DNA of 64,000 nucleotides, from the NCBI RefSeq assembly GCF_001649575.2, contig NC_051432.1:25839916-25903915 (forward strand), given 5' to 3'. Made by a program: the position numbers and the translations under genes. Position 1 is the stretch's first letter; every line of letters begins with the position of its first letter. Shown here one piece after another: positions 24,693 to 36,165 of this stretch. This stretch comes from Kryptolebias marmoratus (taxonomy: Eukaryota > Chordata > Actinopteri > Cyprinodontiformes > Rivulidae). The notes under the pieces are model-generated. The model saw only the letters and a program-made list of their open reading frames with translations, made no database searches and was not told the DNA's origin.

Positions 24693-26375
24693 GGCAAAGT
24701 ATTTTAACAAAATAAGTCATTTTATAACAGCTATGATTCTGAAAATATTATGTTTCCAGATCCCAAAATCACAAAAGTGGGCTTGTTGGGAAAAAAAAGA
24801 AGGCCCCATCTGAAAATCTGAGCCTATGAACTTATACCAGGTCAATATTTCTGCTATGTAGAGAGAGAACAGCCCCAGCTGTGCTTCAAAGGTGCACAGC
24901 AAAATAATAAAAAAATCTATCTTAAAATGAAAAGCATGTCAGAAGAGAGAATTCACAATTGGGGTGATGTGATGTTGTCCACCAAATACCAGTGAGACCC
25001 CACCCCAGCTTGCTATTTCATTCAGAAACGTAAAAGGACTGGTTTAATTCTGTCGTTTTTAAGTTGAAATCCATTTTTAATATGTATCTGATTCAAATAA
25101 TCAAAAAGGGTTGCTAAATTTCCTGAAACAAATTACAGGACAAGGGCAGGACAAGGGCAGTGCAGCCACAAAGGGGCCTACCTATGAGTAGTCAGAGCCT
25201 TGGTTTTAATATTTAATGCACTCAGTACCACTTTGGTATATATTTTCTTCTTTGTTCAGTTAATGTTAGATATAACCACATCATCTTATGCAGAAAAAAC
25301 TGTCACGATACTTACAGATAACACTTGATGTGTTTTTTTTTGGCATAAATTTCAAGCGTTAGAGGGGGTTTATTTTAAGTTCTATATGCGACTAATCTAC
25401 ACCATGATCACAGGGACCAAAGGGTCTTGGCCGTGCATCTTTATGTGAAGAGTGGGAAGTGAGAACACGTTGACAGGGAACGTAGGCCACTTTCCAAGAG
25501 TCTAATAAGGACTGACCAATGTGATTTCTAATTCTGTAAAGTTTATCTGTGTTGTTTGCATTATAATGATTATAATGAAAAGTCCTTTTATTTGATGAAC
25601 TGGTTCCATGAAACCGTATAGATACAAAACATAAAACATTTTATTTATATTTAAAAAAAGACATTAATTAAACATAAACAGCTGCCAATTCTTAACTCAA
25701 ACAGTTGTTTCTTATGAAACAGTTGAGAAAAGAAGCAGCATTTAAGTTTAAAGTTTACGAAAGGCAAGGTCATTTGAAAGGAAGATTTGACATCATAGCT
25801 GTAGGTACAATCGTGATAAAATGTCAAACAACAATTGAAACATCTAATTCTAATTATTCCAAGTTTTAGAACTGCTTGTTCTTTTCTAATTGTCTCACAT
25901 TTGGTTATGATAGAACAATAATCAAACGACATAACAGTAAAAAAAAACATTATGAGAACATTTGTGGCTGTATTTATTAATTAAATAAAAAAGACTATCA
26001 GTTAATTAGAATTTAAACTTAAGAAAATCAACCAATTATTACTTTTTTTTTTTCTTTAAATCTTGCTTAGTAAAAAATAAGTTTTAAAATGACAATCCCT
26101 CAGGCCTGATGTAAATCCCAGGGGCGTTTATAAGACACTATTAAGGGGTAAAAATGTCACCTCGTTGATGCTCTGGTGTGGGTGAAGTGAGATCTTTGTT
26201 GGCTGAAACATGGAGAAAAGTGTCACAGAAGCTATTAAAGAATGTGCTGATTCTATGCAGACACTGTCAGGTTTTTATACAAGCAAAAGTATAAAAGTTG
26301 TCATTTGAGAAAAAGTGAGAAATGAGAAATGAGAAAAAAATGCTTTTATTTAATGTATATTTATTTTATAACATG
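24693..26375. other. Unique AT-rich sequence
   Basis: No gene seen. A small direct repeat of an 11-base unit (ACAAGGGCAGG) lies at about 25140-25160. The 99-codon open frame on the minus strand (25651-25950) shows no domain signal. Confidence 0.45.
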
Positions 26376-26430
26376 GCATGTTGACACAGTGGTTGGTGCT
26401 GTCGCCTCCTGGCCTTTCTGTGTTTCTTAA
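26376..26430 (+). mobile_element. SINE-like family A, short head fragment
   Basis: GACACAGTGGTTGGTGCTGT followed by CGCCTCCTGGCCTTTCTGTG matches the head of family A, with the B-box section deleted and the following block joined directly. It ends in unrelated T-rich sequence. Confidence 0.5.
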
Positions 26431-27456
26431 ATGCTAGAAAGTTTTCTTTAGCATAGATTTCCCTGTAAGAACCTAATTACGGCTATAAAATGAGGGAAAA
26501 AATATATTGAAAGCACTACTGTACTTATCACACAGCTGCAACATCACAAGCAATCATTTTTCAGTTTCATCAAAATGTCCAACCAGCTATCCCGAAACAG
26601 CTGCCCCCCGTCCACAACAGCTGCAGCGCAGTCTCCTAATGACAGCGTCTCGTTTTTTCCTCTTTTTTAACATACATGTTTTTTTAATAAATAAAATGAT
26701 GAATAAAAAGATGTTTCAATGACATAAACTCTAGAACAGTTCTAACCCAGTTATTATTATTTTTTTAATTTTTCAAATATAGTACAGTTTGATTGGATTA
26801 GTAAAACTGTTATCAATGAAGTGATGAAGTGACACCTTATATTCAGTAAAAAGTTTAAAGCATATTTAAGGAAAAAATTTCCAGTCTTATTTTTGCAGAA
26901 TAAATTACCTGCTTTCTTGCAGTTTTATTTTATGTCACTTATTCTGTGGACATTCTTGCCTCTCTGCATTTTGTAGGTCATAATAAGGCTGAGTTGTACT
27001 GTATATGTGTGATTGACAGGGGGTAGGCATGGTTGTCCTCATGGGTTTCAAACTAAGCAGAATTGGGAGAACTCTGCTTTCTCGGGGCAGAATGCCAGTC
27101 AGTAAACAATGTGATGAGGATGATAAATGTGAATTCATCTTAAAGTCAATTTATTCTCACTGCTAATATTCACTTTATTATTGTCTTTATGTGTTGTTTT
27201 CTAGTCAATAGTAGAAACATTTAAAGTATATTTTAGCCTCCCAGTTTATTTTTATGTATTATGTGAAGTACTGTATGCACCAATGTATACCACTTATGGT
27301 AAAAATGGATTTTTCTTTTTTTAAAGTAAATGTCAAAAGTTTTGTGGATAGTCATGACATGGATCCAGAATTTAATCATCAAGTAACTTTATAAAGCTTT
27401 CACACTTTTTCACACTTTCACAACACATTTTTTTTTCCATTCAGATATCCTAAAAT
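26431..27456. other. Unique AT-rich sequence
   Basis: Nothing recognised. Contains the tandem word TTTCACACTTTT-like repeats near 27400-27425. Confidence 0.4.
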
Positions 27457-27730
27457 GGTAAATGGGCCACGCATAGGTAGTGCCTTTTAAATATCTCCAG
27501 GTTCGGCAAAGTGTTTTACAATGCTTGCCAGTCACCAGTTCACACAGATACAGTTTTATTATATATTTTACACTCTATATAGAGCACTTTTATATCTCAC
27601 TCATACACCAATAAATATATCCAAGGTAGTGTGAGGTCTTGCCCGAGGAAACTTCAGGGGCATGGGATCAAACTCCCAACCTTTTAACAGGAGAGCAACC
27701 TTTCTATCTCCTGGACTAAGCCTCCTTCAA
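27457..27730 (-). mobile_element. tRNA-headed SINE-like element, family B, copy 1
   Basis: Begins with ATGGTAAATGGGCCACGC, continues with a CGGCAAAGTGTTTTACAATG block, a CACTCATACACCAATAAA block, GGTCTTGCCCGAGGAAACTT and GGGATCAAACTCCCAACC, and ends in CTCCTGGACTAAGCC. Read on the minus strand, the last part is the tRNA-like head with a B-box-like GGGAGTTTGATCCC. The plus-strand copy at 53372-53718 has the same parts in reverse order. The 108-codon open frame at 27662-27988 overlaps this and the TA tract and is not a gene. Confidence 0.7.
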
Positions 27731-27840
27731 ACTTCATCCCTTTCAGCAGTCAACACAAAATATTCTCAAATAATTTTTTTTTATTACCCTACAGCTTACC
27801 TCTACCAAAGCCCCCCCCCAAAAAAAAACAAAACAAAAAA

Positions 27841-27858
27841 CCTAAACCTAACCCTAAC
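27841..27858. repeat. Telomere-like C-strand motif
   Basis: CCTAAACCTAACCCTAAC, three units of near-telomeric CCCTAA type, after an A/C homopolymer-like run (nine C then A-rich at 27811-27840). Confidence 0.8.
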
Positions 27859-27893
27859 TGTGCAAGGTTGCCTATTCTGTATTTTTGGGTTAG

Positions 27894-27897
<4 letters not shown>

Positions 27898-27942
<45 letters not shown>
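27898..27942. repeat. (TA)22 microsatellite
   Basis: Forty-five uninterrupted bases of alternating T and A, between the C-strand telomere-like motif and the G-rich minisatellite. Confidence 0.95.
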
Positions 27943-27945
<3 letters not shown>

Positions 27946-27990
27946 CAATACTATTACTTGTGCAGACCTAAAGTCCAATCTTTTTTAAGG

Positions 27991-28185
27991 GGTTAGGGCC
28001 TTTTGGCTCAGGGCTAGGGTTAGGGTCTCCTTAGGGATGAAGTGGTTAGGGCCTTTTGGCTCAGGGCTAGGGTTAGGGTCTCCTTAGGGATGAAGTGGTT
28101 AGGGCCTTATGGCTCAGGGCTAGGGTTAGGGTCTCCTCCGGGTTGATGGGTGTGGGGCCTTTTGGCTCAGGGCTAGGGTTAGGGT
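27991..28185. repeat. 53-bp G-rich minisatellite, 3.7 units, telomere-like motifs
   Basis: Units start at 27991, 28044, 28097 and 28150, an exact 53-base period. Each unit has GGTTAGGGCCTTTTGGCTCA, then GGGCTAGGGTTAGGGTCTCC, then TTAGGGATGAAGT. Units 1 and 2 are nearly identical, unit 3 differs at a few bases, and unit 4 is partial and more diverged. GGGCTAGGGTTAGGG plus the next GGG makes a four-tract G-quadruplex candidate in units 1 to 3. No open frame of note. Confidence 0.95.
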
Positions 28186-28342
28186 TTTTTTACTTTTAAG
28201 TATCTATAAAGTAGGAAATCGGGTGTGTTAGTTACTCATTGTCAAGTATGAAATCAAACATAAGGAAGGTTGTGCTGAAATATATCAAAAAGTGCAGTTT
28301 GAGTTTAGTCCCGTAGCTTTCCAGATATACTGAAATTCTGAA

Positions 28343-28537
28343 ATGCGGGTCCACACACAATATAAACAAAGCATGTGGCAGAACGAGAGCAAAATCCAGG
28401 AGCTCTCGGACAAGATTCAGGAGCTGGAGAAGAAAAGAGACCGGGAGGTGAATGGAGTATTAAAGTCCTTGGAGGACGCTCTCGCTGAAGTGCAGCATAT
28501 GGATGCCAGAGCTCAGAGTGCACCAGACTTAAAATAA
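28343..28537 (+). pseudogene. Coding-like coiled-coil fragment, unidentified
   Basis: An ATG-to-TAA frame of 64 codons. From about residue 14 the peptide is heptad-like and charged (NESKIQELSDKIQELEKK, then RDREVNGVLKSLEDALAEVQ, then HMDARAQSAPDLK). This is typical of a coiled coil ending in a short polar tail. Codons are GC-rich at the third position (CAG, GAG, CTC, CTG, AAG), unlike the surrounding DNA, which points to a true coding origin. An in-frame TGA lies at 28331-28333. The nearest upstream AG dinucleotides lack a convincing pyrimidine tract, so a retrocopied or shuffled gene fragment is as likely as a terminal exon. No parent protein was recognised. Confidence 0.35.
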
Positions 28538-28539
28538 CA

Positions 28540-31164
28540 GAATCTCAGAGACTGAACTAAGAGGATTTGTTTGTTTGACTTTAAACTGTAATATAACTAA
28601 TATACTCTAATTGACAAATACTCTGCAAGTGCTGTTTCTTACCAAAACTAAGTCTGTATACTATGCAAAAAAGAGACAAGTTTAACAGTTAAAAATGAGA
28701 AATGTGTCAGTTCAGAACAACGGATTAGAAAAAAAAGATCAAATACAGTCCTAATGAACAACAGTTTAGCCACTGTTTAAAATGAAAAATGCAAATAAAA
28801 GTACATATATTAGGATTTTTTCGTATTAGAATACAGTATAAGCCCAGACTAGATGACTGTTCGTTGTGGCGGAAGAGATTAAGAGTGTCAGTGATTAAAC
28901 TGAACAAAACTCTAAAACATTACTCAAAACATCCAATCAAAAGACTAAAACATCAGCAGCTGTCCCTGCCTCACAGACCTCCAAAACAATTTTAATGACA
29001 AAGCAGTTTGGAACATTTACTTATGTGTGGAGGCCCAAACCTCTGTTTATCACTGAGTGTTTGCAGAACTCCATTTGAGCAAAAATGATTCCTAGAACAG
29101 TTTGTCATTTGTGTTTTGTGTGAATTCATTTAAGCCAAATACATTTGTTTGAGCTAATAAATGTGCATGCTTTGAGACCAATTAAAATAAATATATCTGC
29201 CTGTGACAATTAGTGTAAAACATTGTCCTTGTCAGAGGTTGTTTGTGTAATGCAAACCCTCAAAATTTAATTGTGCCTTGATCTGTATTTTAAATAGTCT
29301 AATCAATTATCTTCTGTCAGATGGACATAAGATAATTGTTTTTACATCTGACTTTGCCCTTTAGATCACCAGAAAAAAAAGTTTAAGGTACTGTAGAGGT
29401 GAGCAGTTTATTGCTAATTTCCTTTTCTGGCATTAGTCCTGGAACTAATTGGTCTAAATAAATACTCTCTGGACTAATTTGATTCAATTGTGTTCTGTGT
29501 CTGTCAATATGTTCGCCCTTCAGTTGCTTCCCTGGCTAAATTCATCTTGTTAGCTTGGGGTTTGTCTCTCCCTGCAGGTTGGCTGACTGATGGAGACTGG
29601 CTGAAAAACTGTTTGAAAGTGCTGTAAAATTAGCTGGAATCAGGTATTCCTTGCACAGAGTGGCTGCAAAGAAGTCTTATGCTGTCATTTTCTTGCAAAT
29701 ATCCATAGGTTTGCGGGAACAGATAAGCACAAATATGTATTAACATGTACACACAGACAAAACACACACACTCAGTCATGCAGAAATTGACTCCAATTAG
29801 CCGGCCGCTGGTCTCTTTCCTTCCTTCATCAGTGCAAGAGTGAGAGGCTCATCATTAGGAGAGCATGCTTAATGACAGCAGGCCTAACCCTTTCTGATTC
29901 AGATACTCTTTGATATTCTGGACGTAATCCTACACACCTTCACTGCGCTTGGAACATAAAACAGTCTCTCTGCCTTCTCTCAATCCCTATTTCTTTAAAT
30001 ATGTGTTGGGTTTCCATGTGATCTGGGGGGGGGAAAAAAGAAAAAGAAAAGTGAGTTCTTTGACCTTTTGTATTGAAGACCATATGAATCCAAGATGTTT
30101 TATGGTTTGTCTCTTAACCCCCTGATGTAAGTTCAAGTGTGCATTTTTCTGATGTCAAATTTTAATTATTTATTTGATGTTATAAAAGGAGTTGTGATGC
30201 AATGATTGACACTTTTGACTGACAGCTGCCCCTCAGCTATTCACCGTAGGGGCATTAACTCCTACAGCTGAGTGTGAGAACCTGTCAGGGAGAGATGAAG
30301 CCTGAACTCACTTTCTACGAAACCCTGATTCTCTTTTTCATTTCAACAAAAATCTGCTGATCTGCTTTGAACTGTATTGACTTAAGGAGGTATTAAAGCT
30401 TTTATTTTTTCAGCAAGTTAAATGGATGTCTGTAAGCTAATCAGTAAATCATTACAAATGACTAGCTTGCTAAGACAAGCAGTCAACTAAAATGTGTGTG
30501 GAGAAGAAGCAAAGTGGTTGATAAAAATTAATTACACTTTATTAAGGTTTTTTTTTTCAAACCTTCAAATGAAGCACATCTGTGTAAACACTCATTATGA
30601 ATTACATTTATTTTGACTGTACTGACCTTAAAGGTTTCAAGACATGAAAGAAAGAAATGAAGATGTGAAAATTGTCTTATTAAAAGGGTCAGAGGAAAAA
30701 GAAATTAGTTACAGTATAACTGGAAATTCTAACATAAAAGCTGCGGCAAGGCTGGGATGCTCAGAGTACAACAGTTAACTGGGGAAGGAAGGCAATGCTG
30801 ACATAAATAAAAGCAAATGGACAAGATTACCTGCTAAAAGGAGTAAAAATACAATGTTACAGACAGAAAAATCTCTATTCAGATGCACGAAAAGCAGGCA
30901 CAATGAAAAAAAACGAGGGCTTCCATCGGTCTAGGCCTATAGGAGCATTTCTGTCAGAAGATCTACAGAGAAAAGTTTAAATCTTTGGCTTTAGAGGAAA
31001 ACACTGCAAGTAAGTAACATTTTCAAATGCACTTATCTCAAATAAGTTCATATTCACTGTAAGCAATAGAGTGTTTCTTAAAGCTACAAATTGGCAATAA
31101 AAAGCAATATTTCTGCAATACAGGTTAGAAGCAACAGTAATCGTAGCACTACTGGTTAGCCCAT
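28540..31164. other. Unique sequence, partly low in simple repeats
   Basis: No gene or known repeat. Contains a candidate conserved block at 29100-29370, a G-run (about nine G) near 30025, and a small imperfect hairpin at 30224-30266 (CTCAGCT...AGCTGAG with an inner GTAGG...CCTAC). Confidence 0.4.
29100..29370. other. Candidate conserved non-coding block
   Basis: AT-rich but complex unique sequence with several homeodomain/POU-like words (ACCAATTAAAATAAA, GACAATTAGTGTAA, CTAATCAATTATCTTCTG) and no microsatellite content. Coding support is absent. Constraint is inferred from texture only. Confidence 0.22.
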
Positions 31165-31184
31165 TATATATATATATATATATA
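31165..31184. repeat. (TA)10 with short CA tail
   Basis: Ten TA units followed by CAGACACACACACAG, directly upstream of R copy 3. Confidence 0.9.
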
Positions 31185-31202
31185 CAGACACACACACAGC
31201 AC

Positions 31203-31552
31203 CCTCAGAAAGTAACTTTTGGATGTACACCTACAACTGATTTACTTTTGGAGTCCAGCTAATTTAAGATGGCTGCCACAGCAAATCAACTGGCTGTGGC
31301 TTAGTGAAGTTTACAGCTATTGAGCTAAAAGTTGGTGTGGTAGTAGATTACAGTCAATCACAACATGTACAGTACTCTAAGTGCCAAGAAGAAAAAAAAA
31401 AATCGCACAAGATCACACATGATGTTCGAATATTGCTTTATGATGTGGATAAAGTTATTTTCAAGGTTTGATCATAAAAGCTATAACTCAATGATGTATC
31501 AACATGAGATGACCTTACTTTAAAAGCAGCAGGTCATATGAATTCCTTCAAG
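31203..31552 (+). repeat. Dispersed repeat family R, copy 3 (best preserved plus copy)
   Basis: Blocks in order: CAGAAAGTAACTTTTGGATG, AACTGATTTACTTTTGGAGT, AAGATGGCTGCCACAGC, a TATTGAGCTAAAAGTTGGTG block, ATTACAGTCAATCACAACA, TCAAGGTTTGATCATAAAAG, and an end at TCATATGAATTCCTTCAA. It lacks a long open frame and obvious terminal inverted repeats. The short open frame on the minus strand at 30977-31195 is unrelated to it. Confidence 0.75.
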
Positions 31553-31891
31553 AAGTGATAAGTCTTTAATTACATTTTTGTTTTATTAATTTAATATCAT
31601 AAATATGTGGTGTTTTCACTTTCAGTTATAAAAAAAGTTACAATATTATACCAGCACGTATCTTATGCCAACGCTGTAATTAGGTTAATCACAGTGCATT
31701 AAAATGACATTTTCCTTCACATAAGTTTAGAGTCTGTACACCAGATTAGTTTTATTTAACTATTTATATTATTTTATAACCCAGGTTGTTCCAATCACGT
31801 GTGACTGAGGTTTTAATAGACTCTAGGTCCAAGATGATAAAAATGACAAAACGCATTGTGAGGACTCCTGCTTTTATCCGTATTTTCAAAG

Positions 31892-31892
<1 letters not shown>

Positions 31893-31923
<31 letters not shown>
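31893..31923. repeat. (TG)15 microsatellite
   Basis: Uninterrupted TG dinucleotides. The open frame that starts inside it (31892-32113) is an artefact of the tract. Confidence 0.95.
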
Positions 31924-31927
<4 letters not shown>

Positions 31928-32189
31928 ACTGGAAAAAAAAATCACATGAATAAAGTTAAAAAGAAAAGGTTAAAACTTCATTTTAAGTACAGGTTTTCTC
32001 CAGGAGGCAAGCTTCAGAAATCTTCAGGTGTAATAGCGCATGGCGTACATCCAAAAAAACATGCTGAGACAAATCAGCACATTGCTGCTTCAACTTCACT
32101 TCTTATTGTGTAATTTTATGGTCTTCATTCAACTGAACACTCTTTTGCGATTTCTTTTTTCATACGTTGTATAATTAGGTCCAATTATT

Positions 32190-32310
32190 GTTATTAACTT
32201 TGAGCAAAGAGCCTTTGTTACCAAGGTCACAGTGGTCTGGCAAAGCTTCGAAGCTGACCTGCCCTCATTCCTTTTTTTAAGCAAAATCCAGATTAATTAT
32301 GTCCAACATG
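32190..32310. other. Candidate conserved non-coding block
   Basis: Contains AACTTTGAGCAAAGAGCC, TTGTTACCAAGGTCACAG, and CAGATTAATTATGTCC, with nuclear-receptor-like AAGGTCA and homeodomain-like words. No coding signal. Only suggestive. Confidence 0.2.
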
Positions 32311-33833
32311 TGCTCTTATGTTCTTTTTTCCCCCTCCACCTGTTTCTCTCTCTGCCTTTCTATTGCTCCCAGATTAAAAATATTTAAATAACAAATTAAA
32401 GGTCCTTTTCCTTTTACACTCTAATGTTTGATATGTTTTAAACAAGGGGGTCCCTTTTTTGTGAAAACAACAAATCACCAGTAGGTAACAACTAATCTGA
32501 ATCTGGACATTTTTTTCCCCCATTTTTTATTTTTAGCTTCGCACTAATAGACAGAATCACATATTAATATACATTTTTACATTTCTCCTTTTCTACATAT
32601 CTTTTTTATGGTGTCATCATTTTATTTAATCTTTCTCTTTTTCCATTATTGTTCGTACAAAATGATCACTTATTTATGTTAAGTCTAGAATATTTTTGTT
32701 CATTCATGAGGCTCTTTATGTAAGAAAGTGCAACATAAAGACACTCTTACTATCTACAGTCTTTAAAGCTAAATGAAGAATAAGGCGACAGTCTCAGTTT
32801 TAACTTATACTCTAATTTTTAGTAGGATTAGCGAAGTAATGACTTACCCTTCAACAATCTGAGAGCTTTGTTTCAGACTATGGCTTTTGATTCACTGAGC
32901 TGCTTAAAGTGGTGAGAACACCAATTTCTGACTCTATTTGAATTGTGGATTGCAGCATCCAACAGAGGGCTACTAAGACCTCGAGAGTGAGTGGCAGTGA
33001 GGATGATTAACACAGCCGGTGAAGAAGACTTACACAGAGGCCTTCTGCTGTGGATCAAGACTGGATACGCTCAAACATCCCTAAGAGATTCACTTCACAT
33101 TACTGTTATTATAGCAGTGAATAAGCTGCATATATGTTTTGTATAGTTTTAGTTACAAGGTATAAAAATATTCACAAAATACTGTCTTGTGAATGTTGCT
33201 ACAACAACAGCAATAAATTACCTTTTCTTTCCAAAGCAGAGAGCTTTTTTTTTTTTCTTAAGCTGCTATAACTTTAAACAAACAGCAACTGTTGAACCTA
33301 TTTTCTCAAGTTTTGAGATTCTGGGCTATTTTAAAACAAACTAGTGAGGAAAGAATATTCAAAATGAACTAGATTAGGAATAGAATATTTGCTTATTTCA
33401 CAGAGTTTCATCTCACATTTGTTTACTAGAACAATTCTGCCTTTAAATGGTTGAACATACATTCTTTTGAAAAATGTAACTATAAATAATAAATTAATAT
33501 TGCATTAAGGGAAATTTAGTTTTTCTTCTTCTTAACTTCAATTAGTTGTTTCCAGAGCAGAATTGAGAAGTTTTGCATATTTATTTTAATAATATTTGCT
33601 CAGTTTTATTGATGTTTTACTGCATTATTTTTATCTCAGATACTTTATTGTTCTTGTGTTATTTTTTTATGTGTTGTTTTTTGTTTTGTCTCAGTTATGC
33701 TCTCTTACATTTTCTGCACCTATTGTCTTGTTCAAAATGTGTTTTCTGATTCAAAAGAGGTATACCAGATTCTGCTGTAAAGATGACTTTTATTTGTAAA
33801 TCCAAAGGAAGAAAAAAAAAAAAAAAAAAAAAA

Positions 33834-33988
33834 NNNNNNNNNNNNNNNNNNNNNNNNNNNNNNNNNNNNNNNNNNNNNNNNNNNNNNNNNNNNNNNNNNN
33901 NNNNNNNNNNNNNNNNNNNNNNNNNNNNNNNNNNNNNNNNNNNNNNNNNNNNNNNNNNNNNNNNNNNNNNNNNNNNNNNNNNNNNNNN
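33834..33988. other. Assembly gap (155 N)
   Basis: A run of 155 unknown bases, preceded by 22 consecutive A (33812-33833) and followed by the tetranucleotide tract. The two simple-sequence edges probably caused the break. Open frames across it are artefacts. Confidence 0.99.
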
Positions 33989-34114
33989 GGATGGACGGAC
34001 GGACGGACGGATGGATGGATGGACGGACGGACGGACGGACGGATGGACGGATGGATGGATGGATGGACGGACGGACGGACGGACGGACGGATGGATGGAT
34101 GGACGGATGGATGG
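33989..34114. repeat. (GGAC/GGAT)n tetranucleotide microsatellite
   Basis: About 31 four-base units, a mixture of GGAC and GGAT in blocks, abutting the assembly gap, so the true array is probably longer. Frames in either direction translate to repeated DGRT/DGWM or IHPS/VRPS and are not proteins. Confidence 0.95.
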
Positions 34115-35028
34115 TTTCAGTCCCGTGTCTCATTATGTCAGTGGAATGAAATAGAAAACTGCTAAACTGGAGCTTTTGTATATTTGTTTTCTACAACTAC
34201 TACAGCAAGGGAATGATTTCTTTAGCAGCATAAAAAATGTTACCAGAGCCAAGCCTAACTTAGAACCTTTTATTACTATGATGGCGAAACATTTTTTTTT
34301 TAATACTCACAACTAGAAAAAAATATGTAACTGTATGTTGTTGATATTCTGAAGCATAAACCTATCAGACTGCAGAGTGAATTCTGCTGCAAATTCCCAC
34401 ATTCACGGGGTATTTCTCCAGACAGAGAGAGAATGGTCCATATGCTTCTACCATATGATCCAGATGGCTACAGAGAGTTGACTTGTAATGCTATAACTTG
34501 TTTGCCCTTGTGAAATCACAACTCACAGGGAACAGCGAGGCATGTTTTCTATTAAAATTAAAATGATGTTGTTTAAATAACCTCAAACTTTGATTTCTCT
34601 TCTAAGGTAGGTTACAGGCCTCAGCTGAGGAACACAAAGAAAGCAGTTTGAGACTGATAAAGTCCAGCTGATCTGCCTTCCACAGAATTACAAAACCAAG
34701 GAACAATAAACAAGTTAGTTTTAGCAATTTGAACAGAAAATTGGCAAAAGCCTTACACCTACCTGCAGCTTGCCAGTGGTCTTAAATGTTAAGAATTACA
34801 AAAACAACTAAATGCCAGTACTTGTGAGTATGCGATTATCTTTCTGAAGTTGATGTCTTCCCAAATGTTGATGTTAATAGATGTTTTTAAAGGCTGAATG
34901 TCCCCCTCGATGAATGTTATGCGTTTCTCTGGCTCGTCCTCTCTCCACTGGCGCAGTGCAGATTAGTTAGCTCCTACCAGTTGGTACAGACTGGGGCTCC
35001 AAACATTCACTTAATGAATTGGCAGTCA

Positions 35029-35030
<2 letters not shown>

Positions 35031-35064
<34 letters not shown>
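35031..35064. repeat. (TG)17 microsatellite
   Basis: Uninterrupted TG tract followed by an AG-rich stretch (GTGAGAAAGAGAGAGAAGAA). Confidence 0.95.
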
Positions 35065-35066
<2 letters not shown>

Positions 35067-35850
35067 TAAGCAAGCAAGTGAGAAAGAGAGAGAAGAAGCA
35101 AGACCCAGGCAGGCCAGAGAGATGCTAAATTAATAGCAGTCATCTTTACATGCTTCCCTCTGCTAGCTAAGCCTACTAATGAACAGACTTGGACGCCTGC
35201 GGTTAGTATCACATGGAAGCACACACACACACACTGATGTTCGGAAAGGTTTCAAAAAATGCCCAAGGATTTAGTAATGACGCCAAAGACACACACACAA
35301 GCACTGCTGAAACACAAAAGCAGCTTTTTGACATGCAACTGTGGTTTTGGCGTGCAGAGCAGTGTTTACTGTAGGTCTGTGCGGTTTGTTATCATTGTAG
35401 TCTCTGATTTCTAATCTCTCATTAGTTTTTCTTTTATTTCTGGAAGTTTAAAATGAGTCATATCAAGCGCACAATCCCTAAACAAGCTTGCACAACAATA
35501 CACTAATGAAAGCGTGACAGGTGCCATTACAAGCCATGCTAATTATGGGGAACAACATCACGTGTTCCCCTTCTGACACAAATACAAGAGCACACAAACA
35601 CACCACTGCCCATACCTGTACAATCCATACATGCAAGCAGAAATGTTAAGACAGGGTGAACGGGGATGCCTCTAGGGTGTCCTGATTTCTGAGGAGCAAA
35701 GGGACCCCCCCGCCCCCAACTGCTGCTGGCCATTACCTCAGTGTCTTCTCATCAGGCCAACTGTGTGAATCTGCGAGTGTCTGTCTGTGTGTAAACGCAG
35801 GGATGCAGAGCTTTAACAGTGGCACAAAGCAAGCCAAGTTTGTGTGTTTG

Positions 35851-35852
<2 letters not shown>

Positions 35853-35900
<48 letters not shown>
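35853..35900. repeat. (TG)24 microsatellite
   Basis: Forty-eight bases of TG, the longest TG tract in the window. Confidence 0.95.
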
Positions 35901-35902
<2 letters not shown>

Positions 35903-36103
35903 GTTCCACTGAGTGAGGATGAAGCCAGCTTCAGGAAATGGATTGGCATGGAAGACCTCACCAGGGATTCTGGGGTAAAGATGAAAGAGTTCCTTCACAT
36001 GTATGGAAACTTTTTTTTTCCTTTTTCCTTCTTGTCACCACCTTTATGCCTCATGATGCATTTTATTATGTTTATCATTTGCGATTTACTGACACAAAAA
36101 TAA

Positions 36104-36165
36104 AATGGTAAATGGTCAGCACTTGTGCTTTATCAAGTCTGAGGACTCCAAAGTGGACAAAACAG
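36104..36165 (-). mobile_element. SINE-like family B, terminal fragment
   Basis: AATGGTAAATGGTCAGCACT, then CTTATCAAGTC-like and GACTCCAAAGTGGACAAA. This matches the tail (in reverse) of the family B copies at 27457-27730 and 53372-53718. The rest of the element is missing. Confidence 0.5.

Larger units (their letters stand above)
31553..33811. other. Unique AT-rich sequence with a TG tract
   Basis: No gene. The stretch 32190-32310 is a candidate conserved block; T-rich tracts are frequent at 32450-32650. Confidence 0.4.

Noticed and set aside
27991..28185. CRISPR-like array (regular 53-bp repeats)
   Set aside because: The units are contiguous with no spacers, and the setting is a eukaryotic genome. 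It is a minisatellite.
27841..28185. Ancestral telomere fusion site
   Set aside because: The order of C-strand and G-strand motifs is opposite to a head-to-head fusion, and the G-strand motifs are embedded in a longer unit.
30224..30266. Possible microRNA precursor hairpin
   Set aside because: The stem is short (7 plus 5 pairs) with a large asymmetric bulge, so it does not look like a pre-miRNA.
33732..34154. 133- and 123-codon frames across the assembly gap
   Set aside because: Made only of unknown bases and the translated GGAC/GGAT array.
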